Below are positions 24,319 through 36,318 of a stretch of 64,000 bases of DNA, piece after piece. This DNA is from Hippophae tibetana (taxonomy: Eukaryota; Streptophyta; Magnoliopsida; Rosales; Elaeagnaceae): the NCBI GenBank assembly GCA_037013495.1, contig CM072809.1, positions 8,751,001 through 8,815,000 on the forward strand, in the 5' to 3' direction. Under the pieces are notes generated by a model that ran no database searches, was not told the DNA's origin, and saw only the letters and a list, made by a program, of their open reading frames with translations. The stretch's first letter is position 1; every line of letters starts with the position of its first letter. The position numbers and the translations under genes were made by a program.

Positions 24319-26933
24319 ATGGATGATTTTCCACCATCAGAAGACCGACAACGGAGCAACCATAGTACCATAAACCAACCGCGTCTCTGTGATAACTGTA
24401 ACGATTCCAATGCCCTGTTATATTGCCGAGCCGACTCAGCCAAGCTATGCTTCTCTTGCGACCGTGGAGTACACTCGACTAATCAGCTCTTCTACAAGCA
24501 CACTCGTTCACAGCTTTGTGATGCTTGTGGTGATTCCCCTGCTTCAATTTTTTGCTCTACTGAGAGCTCCGTTCTCTGCCAGAACTGTGACTGGGAAAGG
24601 CACAATTTTTCGCTGCCTTCGGTGCATGATAGACGTCCTTTAGAGGGGTTTACTGGGTGTCCTTCAGTTACTGAGTTGCTGACGTTCCTTGGGTTGGAGA
24701 ATATTGATAAGAAAGCTTTGTTTTTGAGTGAGGAGAGTGGTGGTGGTGGTTGTGATGGGTTGCTGGGTTCTGCTGACGGATTATCAGATTTGTTGGTGTG
24801 GGATACTCCCTCTGTCATTAGTCTTCATGATTTGATTGTTACCAATTCAGATCACAATCTACAAGCCATGGTCGTTCCTCCTCTACCTAAGGTAATTCTC
24901 AATTTATATTTGATTTGATTGATGAGAGAACAGCGAAAGTAAGCTTAAAGCGTCCTTCTTCAATTTGTATGTGTCTATATGTTTCTTGATTTACTGTGGC
25001 GAAGTTCTCTCTCTCTCTCTCTCTCTCTATTTGTTTTCTTCCAAATACTTGTTGAAATTGCATGTCGATATTGGAAAATGACTTGATTGAGGATATTGTT
25101 GTTGAATCAGCATCGCAATGCTGCTTGTGGGAAGCACATGGAAGAAATACTTAGCCAGCTTCGGCAATTGACTAAAGTAGAACCAAACCTGCAGAGCGAA
25201 AATGCGGGTACTGAGTCTCTTATGACTATTGAGTCAGTGGTAGCTGAACGAAATTTACATCTAGGAGATAAGCGTTTAGGTTTTGGTTATGATACAGAGC
25301 CAACTGAACATCCTGTTTTTGAGGTGAAAATTCTTAAGCTCTTTTCTGCTGTTTCCTTCAAGTTGATTCTTTTCCTAGCTGCTTTATGTGGTTAGTTTCT
25401 AAGCAGATTTATGACTAAAGATTCAAATTAGACTTTCTGCGAATCTATCTTGTCTTGTTCGTTTGTCATTGATGAATTAATTTGATATGCTGTAAGCATG
25501 GAGTGAATTGATTTGAAAATTGGTATTTGAGGTGGCTGATTTAGATAAGAAAGAAAACGTTGTGTTGCTTTGAATTGAGTGAATCGAAAATGATTTAGTT
25601 GTGGCTTGAATTTTTTTTCTTTCATTGTGGGAGTAATGGATTCAGAAGTACTTGGGAGTTTGGTGCTTTAGTATAAGAGAGAGGTTCAGAGTCTGCAAAT
25701 TGAGATCTTTTTTAGGGATACCCAAAAACTTATAAAGGGGAGGCAATTACATCTGTATTGGAATCTCCAATAAACAAGATATAATAGATGTGCCAGACAC
25801 TTTACTCATCGATTATAATGTGAACTACCATATTCTTATGTTATTCGTTTGCAACAGCATTACCATTGTTTGGATTTTGAGCACTCATTTTGGCTGTAGC
25901 TGTTAATTGATTGGCTTTTTGTACTGTAAAATTATATTTTTATCTTGATTATATCTTTGATCAGTTAATTATGCTTCAAGAAGTTGAATATAATTATCTT
26001 TTCCATACAGGCATGTCTCAGTCACTGGGGCAACAATGCTAGTCAGACTATCAATTGTAATTTTCTTAATACGTCGCTGAGAAGCCGTGATCAGGAAAGT
26101 TATGCAGATTTTGACAAGAATTCAGGTATTAGTGACACTGTAAGTCATGCCAATGGGGTTCATGATGGGCTCTCATATCAGCCTTTGCGTTACACAACCG
26201 TATTAGATAAAGTAGCTAAAAATGAGTTAAGCAGCCAGGAGAGGGAGACTGCAATTTCAAGATACAAGGAGAAGAAGAAAACAAGGAGGTATCACCCCCC
26301 CTGTTGTCTACATTCTTATTTCAAGGATAGTGATTCCATGCCCTCTTGAAGTCCATTCTAAATTTATCTTCCCCAAAAACTCTCACTTCAAAGAAATCAG
26401 TTTTGTGAAGAATATTCTTCTCCATCATGCTTAACAGGCTAAGATTTGGTATCAATATTTGTTAGGATAATTTCACTGAAAAGATATGTTTTATTTCCTG
26501 GATTCACGTAGAAACAAGTTTTGAGGCCTATTTTAATATTGGGTTTCTTGTTTCAAGACTTACTGAAGTTCTTTTACTGATTGTTTTATGTGGTTGGTGA
26601 TTATGTTTAGAACATTTGTAATGTTTGCATTTTGAAATTTTCCGAATCTTTAGTTTTCCTTTGAGCTGAATTGTAAAAACCCTCATGCCTAAACTGTCAA
26701 TTTCTCATCTCACCAAGATGTACTGGTGATTCTATACCTGTTACCAGTAACTTTGATTAATTTAATCTATTTGTAAGTGTTGTTAGTAGCTGATTATTAT
26801 CTTCAGATTTTTGGAAAGTGACTTCTATCATGTGAAAAATGACAGGTATGATAAGCACATCAGGTATCAAACACGTAAGGTTGGAGCAGAAAGTAGAACA
26901 AGAATAAAAGGCCGTTTTGCAAAGACAAATTGA
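24319..26933 (+). CDS. COL14: CONSTANS-like B-box/CCT transcription factor (COL14/15 type)
   Basis: Exons 24319-24891, 25111-25323, 26011-26288 and 26846-26933 join in frame through GT-AG sites to give 383 residues. Residues about 24-65 are a B-box zinc finger ([13 protein letters not shown] ... [10 protein letters not shown]). Residues about 67-105 are a diverged second finger ([13 protein letters not shown] ... CQNCDWERH). A C-terminal CCT domain spans the exon 3/4 junction ([11 protein letters not shown], then [20 protein letters not shown] and KGRF). CCT domains bind DNA with NF-Y subunits and carry the nuclear signal. The middle block [17 protein letters not shown] and [20 protein letters not shown] point to the group III COL14/15 branch rather than CO itself. 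Family members act in light, flowering or stress responses; the role of this one is not shown. The CCT arginines look intact. Confidence 0.92.
25006..25028. repeat. CT dinucleotide microsatellite in COL intron 1
   Basis: Eleven to twelve CT units in the first intron of the CONSTANS-like gene, a likely polymorphic marker. Confidence 0.9.
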
Positions 26934-27291
26934 AACACCGGTGTGTTGTTGGACCAATTATGATGTTTACCAATATCATTAAGCCATATCCTTAGGTCTT
27001 TGCTTCAATAGTTGACAATACATCTGTAAAATGAGAAGTAGCTTAAAGTTGAGAAAGCATCAATTGAATACATTAAATTAATAATATGGATTCAAATCTT
27101 CATTTAGGTGCGATAACATTTGAGCTTTCTATCATGCTGAAGGCCATATTCATTGTGTTGTCATCAAGCCTCAAAATTCATTAAGATTACGTTTCTTTTT
27201 TTACAATAACTTAATCAAGACTTCGTCTATGCATTTCTATTGTTTGCCTTTGAATTTCTTAAACAATAGCCAACTGATAGGTAATCAACAG

Positions 27292-27364
27292 GTATGATGA
27301 CCATATCAAGTACTGGCTGAAAGCAGGACAGGACTTTAGAACATCTCTTCAGCCATATAAGTGA
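27292..27364 (+). pseudogene. Duplicate-like CCT exon downstream of the COL gene
   Basis: After an acceptor-like AACAG at 27287-27291 the sequence GTATGATGACCATATCAAGT resembles the start of the real last exon (GTATGATAAGCACATCAGGT at 26846). In the same splice phase it encodes YDDHIKYWLKAGQDFRTS, comparable to [18 protein letters not shown], and stays open to a TGA at 27362-27364. The basic residues a CCT domain needs are mostly lost. It is either a decayed exon duplication or a rare alternative terminal exon. It lies within about 430 bp of the annotated stop, where the 3' UTR is expected. Confidence 0.45.
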
Positions 27365-28406
27365 ATGGTATGCAATTGACAAATAAAAAGTTTTCTTTTC
27401 TTTTCTTTTTTATATTTTTGTTTCAGCCATAGTTTTGTTCCACAGAACACGTGTCTTCCATAATTATTAATTCTGTATCATAATAGTTTTTTAATTTAAG
27501 CTTGGATACCATGCAGATTGTCAAAGAATATAACAAAATAGTTATAATATGCTTCATTGTTTCTTCACATTTCTACAGCTTTATGAAAGTTTGGGATGTA
27601 CAAAGCATTGCATTTTAGGAATGTATAAATATTAATGGTCTAGAAACAATTCAAATTAAGATAACATTCAATGGTGGACCATTGCAGGTTCCTAGGAAAA
27701 GGTTTTAAATGGTAGAATTAAGCCTTGAGAGAAGTATTTCATGAGTCACTATGTAAACTTCAAGGTGGTATGAGACCTAAGAGAGAATTTGATAAAGAAT
27801 TACAGATTAACATAGAATAAAACATCTTTGAAATAAAAAAAATTATGATTCTCCCATCACTTTTTATGGAATGAATAGAAAACATCAAACTGAAGTAATA
27901 TAATTCAGTAAAATCATTATCATAGAATTATTTCAAATTTTTTAAGCAGTTAACTGAAAGCCATAGAAAAAGAAACAAAAGCAAGCTAAAGAACCTCAAG
28001 TTCGTCCCAGCCTATAAGAAACACAAAATAGAGATACAAGTAGAATTGAAGCTTTAAAATTAAGATAATGAAAAGAAGTTTATTGTCACTTTGTCAGCAA
28101 TAGACATCAACATGAATCAGCCTATAGTGTCTTTCTATGAGAGGAAAAAAAAGATGGCAGTAAAAAATTTACCCAATCTAGACAAAAGATACGAAGAATT
28201 CGGGGAGGAGGCAGGGGGGAGAATACCAAGCACAAAATTGCAGATGAAAAGATCTTAAAACAAAAGAGTGCTCACGTCAAACAATCGATAAGCACTACCT
28301 TTCAGGCCATATTCTCATGAAACTCTCATGCTTTGTTCTTTTCTTCTAGGTTTCTTTTCATTTTTGAAGCAATCTTCAAATTTGGTTAGCTTTTGGATAT
28401 TGAAGA
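27365..28406. other. COL 3' flank and intergenic DNA
   Basis: No open frame, RNA gene or ordered repeat is recognised. The first few hundred bases after the COL stop probably include its 3' UTR. Confidence 0.45.
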
Positions 28407-29192
28407 GTGTTGTGGGAAGATCCCACCTTTCGTACCCACGATGATGGACCTGATTTCCAAAGTTATCGAGTGGATTGGTTATTCAACAATCAAACATTGA
28501 GCAATAGGGGAACCAATGGAACCCAATATTCGATAATCATAATATCAACAATATATGTCACAACCAACACAATTATCAAGTATAAATCAAGAAAGAAAAG
28601 CAAAGAGATACGATACAAAAGTTTAACATGGTTTGCCTGCAATTTGAGCTTACATCTATATATGAGCACGCAAGTAATAATTCACTATGAATCAAGATGA
28701 TACAACTTATGCTTTTCAAAAACACAATAATCTGCTCTCATCATACAAGCCTCACCCAATCCACCATGAAAGTTAAAGAACACTCAAAGCCTCACACTCT
28801 ACCTATGAAGATATATTTTGGTTCTTTAGCTATCAATAGGTTACAGTGGAGAGATCGTTACTTTTGGATGACTCTTTCTCAGGAGTTGTCTAATAATCCT
28901 AAGCTACCATCACCATATGCCAAATTCTTGGTTCACAAAAAATGCATAGAATCTCCAGGTCTACTTCTCGCTCGATGCCCAGTCGATGAAACCCATTTGG
29001 GCGCCTTACACAGAATTCGCATCATGCTCACAAAGAGAAACAAATCAACCTATTAAAAACATCATGCCTTGAGGAGTAAGTCTCATCAAATCCAAGATAA
29101 AAGGGTTCTTCCAAACATATCCCTTGATCCTTGCCACAAGTGGTACCTCACAAAAGCCTTTTAGGACCTCTTGAAATGAACTTGGAGTTTTG
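28407..29192 (+). repeat. Probable retroelement remnant
   Basis: The segment starts TGTTGTGGGAAGATCCCACC and contains AAAGTTTAACATGGTTTGCC near 28618, which is like the ACGTGGTT phrase often found in plant LTRs. It includes open frames 28407-28700 and 28697-29056 without recognisable domains. Family and borders are not clear. The next copia element begins exactly at its right end. Confidence 0.3.
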
Positions 29193-29615
29193 TGTTGGAA
29201 AATTACGTAAATTTTCGATAAGTCAGATTTATGAGAAAACAAACTAGACAAAATAATACACAAATTTGATAACGGAGTTCGGTAAATCTTGCTTACGTCT
29301 CCGGACTTACTGCAGATCTTTTTACTGAAAAGGAGAAATTACACAAGGTATTTACAATACTCATCACTCACAACCCACAACTCAATTATACCCAAGAAAA
29401 TTACTCTCAATTTTCTCTCACAAAAGTTTTTCTCTCAATTGAAATGAACACTTGGTTGATTAATTCATTACAATTACACATCTATTTATAGGAAAATTCA
29501 CTCCTTGAATTACTCCTTAAATTAATGGATCCTTAAATTGCTCATTGAATTAAGTTTCTTATTTTGCTCCATGTTTTGCTCCTTAAATTAAGGAGTTTTA
29601 TAACAATCTCCAACA
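29193..29615 (-). repeat. 3' LTR of copia copy 2
   Basis: It begins TGTTGGAAAATTACGTAA and ends CTCCAACA. It aligns over its full length with 32344-32749, which has more C-to-T type decay. The purine tract (AAGTGAGAGAT on the minus strand) follows at about 29616-29626. Confidence 0.9.
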
Positions 29616-30008
29616 ATCTCTCACTTAAAGACTGATTTCAATCTGTCTTCACACTTCGATCAATGCATCAGCTTTCTAGTCTTGTTACTCTAGTAGACCA
29701 ACTGAAGTTGAACACAACTTCAGTTTCATGACAAGCTCCCACTTGGTGGAATCTAGAGTTTGACAAGTTTTATCATAGCATTTAGGTTCCCTTCCATCAG
29801 TCAGCAACATATAGTTCATGTATCTCCTGTTAGGCACATGAAGTCGAGAAGACCTTCTCAATACAGGAGCTAGAGTAGGAGGTTGTGGTGTGTCGGACTA
29901 CTACATACTGCTTTGTCCAACGAGTTCCTCTGGTTGATTACTTGCTACAATTGGTTCCTTCACGAAACTATCTGAGACATCATTTGCATCTATAAATACT
30001 GACTCATT

Positions 30009-31006
30009 CTACTTTGAGTCGTTAATGTCTGTTTTATGCATGTTTTTATACATCACTCTTTCATTGAAAATCACATCTTTACTACAGATCACTTTTTTGT
30101 TTTTGTTATCCCAAATGCGGTAGCCAAACTCATCCTCACCATAGCCGATGAAGGTGCATTTCTTAGATTTGGGATGAAGCTTATTCCTGCCTTGATCACT
30201 AACATGCACAAATGCTACACAGTCGAAAACTTTTAGATGCGATAGTTTTACCTCTTTTCCGCTTCATACCTCCTCTGATATTCTATGCTCCAATGGAACA
30301 GATGAACTTCGATTGATTAAATAAGTTGACGTGTTGACTGCTTCTGCCTAGAACTACTTCGATAGACCTGATTGTATACAAATGCTTCTGGCACTTTCTG
30401 TCAACGTTTGGTTCATACGTTCAGCTACACCATTGTGTTGAGCTGTGCCTGGCACAGTTCTTTTCATTCTGATATCATGCTTATAGCAAATTTTTTTGAA
30501 TATGGTGTCTTCATATTCACCACCATTATCGGTTCTGAGTTTTTTGATCTTCAAACTTGCCTCATTTTTCACCATAGTTTTCTATCTTCTGAAAGCCTCA
30601 AATACTTCAAACTTATGCTTTAGAAAGTAAACTCATACCTTCCAAGAGTGATCATCAATGAAAGTCAAGAAGTAATGTTTCGCACCAATGGATGAGACAG
30701 TCGTTGGTCCCCAAACATCAGAGTGAATAAGCTCTAGCCTTTCCTTCTTTAGGGTTTTGTCAATTGTTTGAAAGCTGACTCTCTTTTACTTTCCAAGTAT
30801 GCAATCTTCGCACGTGTCTATCTTCACAGATATAGACCTGAAAATTTTCCTTTTGAATGCATAATCTTCATCCCCTTCTCACTTATGTGGCCTAGTCTCT
30901 GGTGCCACAGATTTGATGTTTCATTGCCTGTTGCAACTGCGATTGAACAACGTGTCTCTACTGTCATGTAAAGAGTGTCACTCTTCTTGCCTCGAGCAAC
31001 CGCCAT
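30009..31006 (-). pseudogene. Copia integrase, DDE residues preserved, frame broken
   Basis: Three open pieces make up the integrase: 30824-31006 (zinc site, LWHQRLGHISEKGMKIM, then CEDCILGK across a stop), the core with LIHSDVWG at about 30710-30735, 30354-30575 (KKLRTDNGGEYED and GTAQHNGVAERMNQTL), and 30009-30209 (KSKKCTFIGYGEDEFGYRIW). Unlike the first copia element, all three catalytic positions (D in HSDVWG, D in RTDNGGEY, E in AERMN) are visible. Frameshifts and stops near 30350, 30600 and 30820 still break the frame. Integrase inserts the cDNA into the genome. Confidence 0.88.
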
Positions 31007-31015
31007 TGCACCTTT

Positions 31016-32230
31016 TTAAATCTTCCAATCATCACCATGGAAGATCGTAGTGTAGCCTTCACTAGCCAATTTCCCTATTGAGATTAAGTTCTTTCTTAGG
31101 TCAGGAATATGCATGACATCCTTTAGTTCCCAAACATGCCTGTTCAACTTAATCTTCACTACATCTTTACCAATAATAGCACACAGTTGATCATCACCAA
31201 GATATACCTTTCCAAGGTTTCTGGGGACATATTTTTCAATGAATTCTTTCTCTGAAGTAACATGGAACAATGCTCCATAGTCTAACACCCAAGATTATTC
31301 ATTACTCTCCAAAGAGCATATCAATGCATCATTTCTTCCATCTCCTCCTGAGGTAGAAGTAACATTTGCCTCTACCTTCACTTGTTTGTCCTTTGGTGCA
31401 CTTTTGCACTGAATTTTGTAATGCCTAGTTCTTCCACAATTTCAACACTCTATAGTCTTCAAGCTATGAGAATTATTTGGATTCTTGGATTTGGACCTCA
31501 TGTCTTTTGATCTACCTTGGTAGTCTGTTCTGTCACCTCCATTCCCTCTAATTAAATCTCTACTCTTGACTCTATATGCAAAACTGAAGAAGTTGACGAT
31601 TCACCCGACTTTCTACGTCGGATCTCTTCACTGAGAACCAGATCACGAACATCGTCAAATTTCAACTTATTGCTTCCTGACGAGCTACTCACAACCGTGA
31701 CAGTAACATTCCAACTTTCTGGTAAAGAAGACAAAAGTATCAATGCTCATACTTCATCGAATTCAATTTCAACTGAATTCAACTCGGTTGTGACTGTGTT
31801 GAGTTCATTGAGATGTTGAGCTACCGATGCACCTTCTGTCATCCGCAAATTGAACAAACGTCTCATCAAGTGTACTTTATTTGAGGTCGATGGCTTCTTA
31901 TACATATTAGAGAGAGCTTCCATAAGACCCATCATTGTCTTTTTCTTTACTATGTTGAAAGCAATATTACGGGATAACGTCAATCGAATAACTTCGAGGG
32001 CATGTCTGTCTAGAAGATTTCAATATTCTTCCTTCATAGCCTCTGGTTTCTTCTCTAAGAGAGGTTGATATAGATTTCTTTGATACAAATAATCCTCTAT
32101 CTGTATTTTCCAAAACTCGAAATCTATGTCATCGAATTTCTCGAGTTTCACCCTTTATTTGCGATCATTGCTCTCACTCAAATCTGACTTCCTCCGGATC
32201 GTTTCTGATTATTTCTGTAAACCATCGTGT
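31016..32230 (-). pseudogene. Copia gag, zinc knuckle and protease
   Basis: Frames 31747-31983 and 31552-31743 give the gag core (LMEALSNMYKKPSTSNKVHL, MRRLFNLRMTEGASVAQHLN, ILLSSLPESWNVTV). A CX2CX4HX4C zinc knuckle lies near 31400-31450, with a stop inside it. The protease (31016-31288) reads LDYGALFHVTSEKEFIEKYV; the catalytic DSG has become DYG. GDDQLCAIIGKDVVKI and MHIPDLRKNLISIGKL follow as usual. Confidence 0.88.
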
Positions 32231-32343
32231 ATTAGAACACTTTTGTCAACAAATAAATAACGTCAACAAAATTTCACTATTTATGTGAATAGTAACCTTG
32301 TAAGAAATTGACAGAAATCACCACCAAAAGCTCTTATACTATT

Positions 32344-32749
32344 TGTTGGAAAATTACGTAAATTCCCGATAAATTATATTTATGAGAAAACAAAATAGAC
32401 AAAATAATACAAATTTGATAACAGAGTTCGGCTAATTTTGCTTACGTTTCCGGACTTGTTGTAAATTTTTTTACTAAAATGGGAGAAATTATATAAAGTA
32501 TTTACAATACTTATAATTTACAACCCACAACCCAACTACACCCAAAAAAATTACTCTCAATTTTCTTTCACAAATTTTTTTCTCTCAATTGGAAACATTT
32601 GGTTGATTAATTCGTTATAATTACAAATCTATTTATAAAAAAATTTACTATTTAAATTAATTCTTAAATTAATGATTATTTAAATTATTATTTGAATTAA
32701 ATTTCTTATTTTTTATTTAAATTAAAGAGTTTTATAATAATTTTCAATA
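32344..32749 (-). repeat. 5' LTR of copia copy 2
   Basis: It partners 29193-29615. A primer site TAGTATAAGAGC (minus strand, 32330-32341) follows after it and matches the tRNA-iMet site at 10 of 12 bases. The outer end reads TTTTCAATA where the other LTR has TCTCCAACA. Confidence 0.88.
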
Positions 32750-35617
32750 AGTTGAACCTGAAACAGCTGATAATTGCTTATCTGCTTTCAAAACAAATAG
32801 TACACATGAAATGATGTGGATTGTAAGGGAATAATTGGGAAAGGAAAAGGAGGAGAGAGGAAACCGGTCAGGATTGAAGAATTTGGATTTAGGGAGGAGA
32901 TAAAAAGATAATTGGGCGAAACAACGTTTATTCATAAAGAGATTCTAAAGGCACACACTTTCTAACAGCATCCCTAATTAAATTCAAGAAAGTTGAAAAG
33001 TTCTCAAGACACACTAATTATTTGCACGAAATTTTATATAATGTCCCTATAAATAAAATGACTAATCATAATAAATTATTTCCAAATATCAATTATGAAT
33101 AATATAATTTACAAAGAGGGAAAAAATTATCACTAAAATTCAAAATTTGTCACCCCATTCTATTTCTGGCCCTACTCGGATAAGAGAACGGCAATCATAT
33201 ATAGGCTTCATTGGTGGAGAAGCTGATAAATTGAATTTTTGAAAAAGATGGATATATATAAGTAATTTTATTTTAGTTATTTTAGAAATTTAATTATTTT
33301 ACTAGAAGAGGTGTTGAAGTGTTGAAGCTTAAAAGTTTGATGTTTAAATTTTATAAAATTTATAATAAGTTCGTAAGTACATGAATCACTTTATAAGAAA
33401 TAATACGTATGTTTTTAAGGTCGATTTAAACGAGAATTACATGATTTTTAGATAATTTAATAAAATTCTTTAAAATTAAAATTAAAATTAAATATTACGT
33501 AACAAAATTTGGATTTGAAATATCTATTCTAGTAATCTAAACTAAAAAAATAAATTTGATTCAACAAGTATCATTTCAATGGAAAATTTATGGGAAAATT
33601 AGTTTGTTAATTATGGTTTTTCGATATTAATTAGATTATTAAAGATATTAATTAAGATTATTGATTATTTTTTATATATATATAAGTAATATTTGATAGT
33701 TTGTTATTCTTTATTAATTAAAAATCACTTGTTATCTTTGGTGGAATAGATAATTAATTATTTAATTAAATTATACTCATTTTTTAATAAATTATTAAAC
33801 CATTTAATTATCACTTATGATGTGATTGATAATTTTAAACTTTTAGACTTTTAAAATTTATTACAAAAAATATGTTATCAATATATTTTTTAATAGTAAT
33901 TTTTATAAGAATCTTTGAAATAGAGTAATCTAAATATCAAAATAATCAAATCTAAAATCGATGAGTTGAATTTAAATCGTATCCAGATAGTCAAATCTTA
34001 AAATTTAACTTTTATATTTTAAGTTTATTATGAAAAATATTTCGTCAATATATTTTTCTATAATAAATTTTGTTAAATCTTAAATAAAGAAATAAAACTA
34101 ATTCATTTTATAAAAATGTTTACCTATTTAAACATTTTTGGTCAAACATGTTTAATTTAATAAATTATCAGGAAATCAAATATAACATTAAAATAATACA
34201 TAAAATTAATTTTGAAAATAAAAGAATACAATTAAAATTAATACCTTAATTGTATGTCAAAATACATAATTTTAATATTGATATGTATTTGGAAAACCTC
34301 CAAATAGATCTCACTAAATTTTTATTGAATAAAAAATTATTATCATATATACTAAAATTTGTTCAACTCTCAAAATTAGAGAAAAATTTTAAAACCAAAA
34401 AAAGAAAAACTTAAAATAAAAGAGAGCATATGGCTATGGGAATGAAGGGGTGAAAAATAATGAAGTAAGCGATTTATATAGGTTTGAAAAACATTATAAA
34501 AGGAGAGAGAAATGGATTAGAGGGTTACGTGGCATGCAAATTTTCACCGTTGTAGCATGCGATGTTTTTGTATACATTGTAATTTTGACCCAAACCACTG
34601 GCATGATAGCATATAATTTTTCACTGCCACAACACACATCAAAGTGCATGTTTGTCGTCATCTTTTATTTCACCTCTTCACAAGTTTGGTTGGAATATAT
34701 GTAAGACTTATATATGTATTGTCTTTTATTCTTCTTTGATTACAATAATTGTTTTCAAGTACAATTATTTAAGTTAAGTCATTTTGAAACCAAAAATACT
34801 TGAAAAACAACTAAATAGTGATTCTAAAAGCATAGATTTATTCAAATGATAATAGAATTATACAAATACAAATCTATTTTAATACTAAAGTGCATGTTAA
34901 TCATGTTATTTTTAGTGTTTTTTAATCAGTATACTAATAGATGAATAGAGTGTGCCTTTAAGAATATTATGATAGCAAGCTAATCTTAATATTTTATTCA
35001 AATTCAAACATAAGACACTAATCGATTAATATAACAAACAATATTTAAGCTTTCATAGATAATAATAACTACTTTACAATCAAATATGTAATCCTAATCA
35101 ATCCTAGACCTTTCTTTTTGATGTTGTGGGATACCAAGTGCAATGAAGCTATTTGCTTTCCCTCGTAATAAAGCAAGATCAACTGAGGAATTCTAAAGCA
35201 TTAATTGCCCATATAAATGCATGATATTGCAAAGAGAGTCGTGCAATGGATCTTGTAGTAAATAATGAGGAGAGTCAGGCTCGTATCAACATGGACTATT
35301 TATGTTCTGTCAGTTTAGATTTCAATAAAAGAGAAAGTGTCATCAATATCACATAGTGAGCCCAAGAAAGAAACCCCTTTTTTTTCCAAGTAAAAGATCC
35401 ATGTTCATTACTAATCCATCTATATAACTTATCTGGTATTGTAAAGTAACAATAAATGACAATTTAAAAGTATCTGGTTCAAGTGCTTTTTCAAATTATA
35501 GCATATTATATTTGGTGAGCATAATAAATATTTCTTCTTTTTCCTGTATCGAAAATAATCTTCTTGAATGGATGTACTGGGTATAAATATTTGTTTCCCA
35601 TTGGTGCTTCAAATAAC
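32750..35617. other. AT-rich intergenic DNA, no gene seen
   Basis: No coding frame, RNA gene or ordered repeat was recognised. The 84-codon frame at 34450-34704 has no family features. Confidence 0.5.
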
Positions 35618-36061
35618 ATGGCTTCAGCAACGACATTATCGTTTATATTGTTACCTCTTATTCTACTTCCCAACTCTGCTGCATTGTGTATTTGCTACTT
35701 CTAATAGCTTTAGCAACTCATTTACCATGACTCCCCTGAATCACCTCTCTACCGAGGCAATCTCACGCAATTTCAGAAGAATGAAGCTACGTGTTTATAA
35801 CTCTGAAGCTCGCTTTCACTACATTGTCCAAATCCAGAGATTACTAGCTCTGAAACACCAACTCAAATTCCTCAAACTATACGCCAACCATTGTCTACTA
35901 TACTCCCAAAGATCTTCACGTATGTTACACAAATAGGCATCGGTATATTTTCTACACAAAATCCTTCCTATAAGTCATATTCTCTTGTTATAGATACAGG
36001 CAGTGACATAATTTGGACCCAATGTGAGGGTTGTTGTCTCTGTAATTGCTTCAGCACAAGA

Positions 36062-36117
36062 CGACCCCACCCCCACCCCACCCCCCCCGGCCCGCCTGCC
36101 CGGGCGGCTCCCTCCCT
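36062..36117. other. Extreme GC-rich island in the protease pseudogene
   Basis: About 56 bases of almost pure C, with a GCCCGGGC palindrome, interrupt the protease sequence right after the first catalytic domain. The rest of the window is strongly AT-rich. It reads as proline-rich in two frames. It could be a local simple-sequence expansion or a foreign or artefactual insertion. Confidence 0.75.
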
Positions 36118-36232
36118 TTTTCAATAGCCATTCGAGTTTCAATAGTTACTCATACAACGAAGACTACGGGATAACACATGAACAAAAGGAATTCTTGCTA
36201 CTGATCACTTTTGGCTCAGATAGAAGTAACAA

Positions 36233-36318
36233 AACAAAGGATTTGTTTAAGTTGGTTTTTGGATGTGGTATTGATAACAAAGGATTTGTTTAAGTTGGTT
36301 TTTGGATGTGGTATTGAT
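36233..36318 (+). repeat. 43-bp perfect tandem duplication
   Basis: Units 36233-36275 and 36276-36318 are identical and encode the KDLFKLVFGCGID region. Because 43 is not a multiple of three, the duplication itself breaks the protease reading frame. The identity shows it is recent compared with the rest of the decay. Confidence 0.95.

Larger units (their letters stand above)
29193..32749 (-). mobile_element. Ty1/copia element, second family, copy 2, lacking RT and RNase H
   Basis: Two LTRs (32344-32749 as 5' and 29193-29615 as 3') enclose primer site, gag, zinc knuckle, protease and integrase on the minus strand. After the integrase C-terminus the coding sequence passes through NYMLLTDGREP and TLDSTKWEL (about 29700-29830) and then reaches the RNase H tail DALIEV and the purine tract almost at once. 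The roughly 1.5-2 kb that should encode reverse transcriptase and RNase H is absent. This is therefore an internal-deletion derivative, not a truncation. No clean 5-bp target duplication was found (TTTTG and AGTTG). Confidence 0.9.

Noticed and set aside
24492..24818. 108-codon minus-strand frame
   Set aside because: It is the antisense shadow of COL exon 1, whose B-box motifs are unambiguous on the plus strand.
34450..34704. 84-codon hydrophobic frame
   Set aside because: No domain, no upstream promoter features and no homologous pattern recognised.
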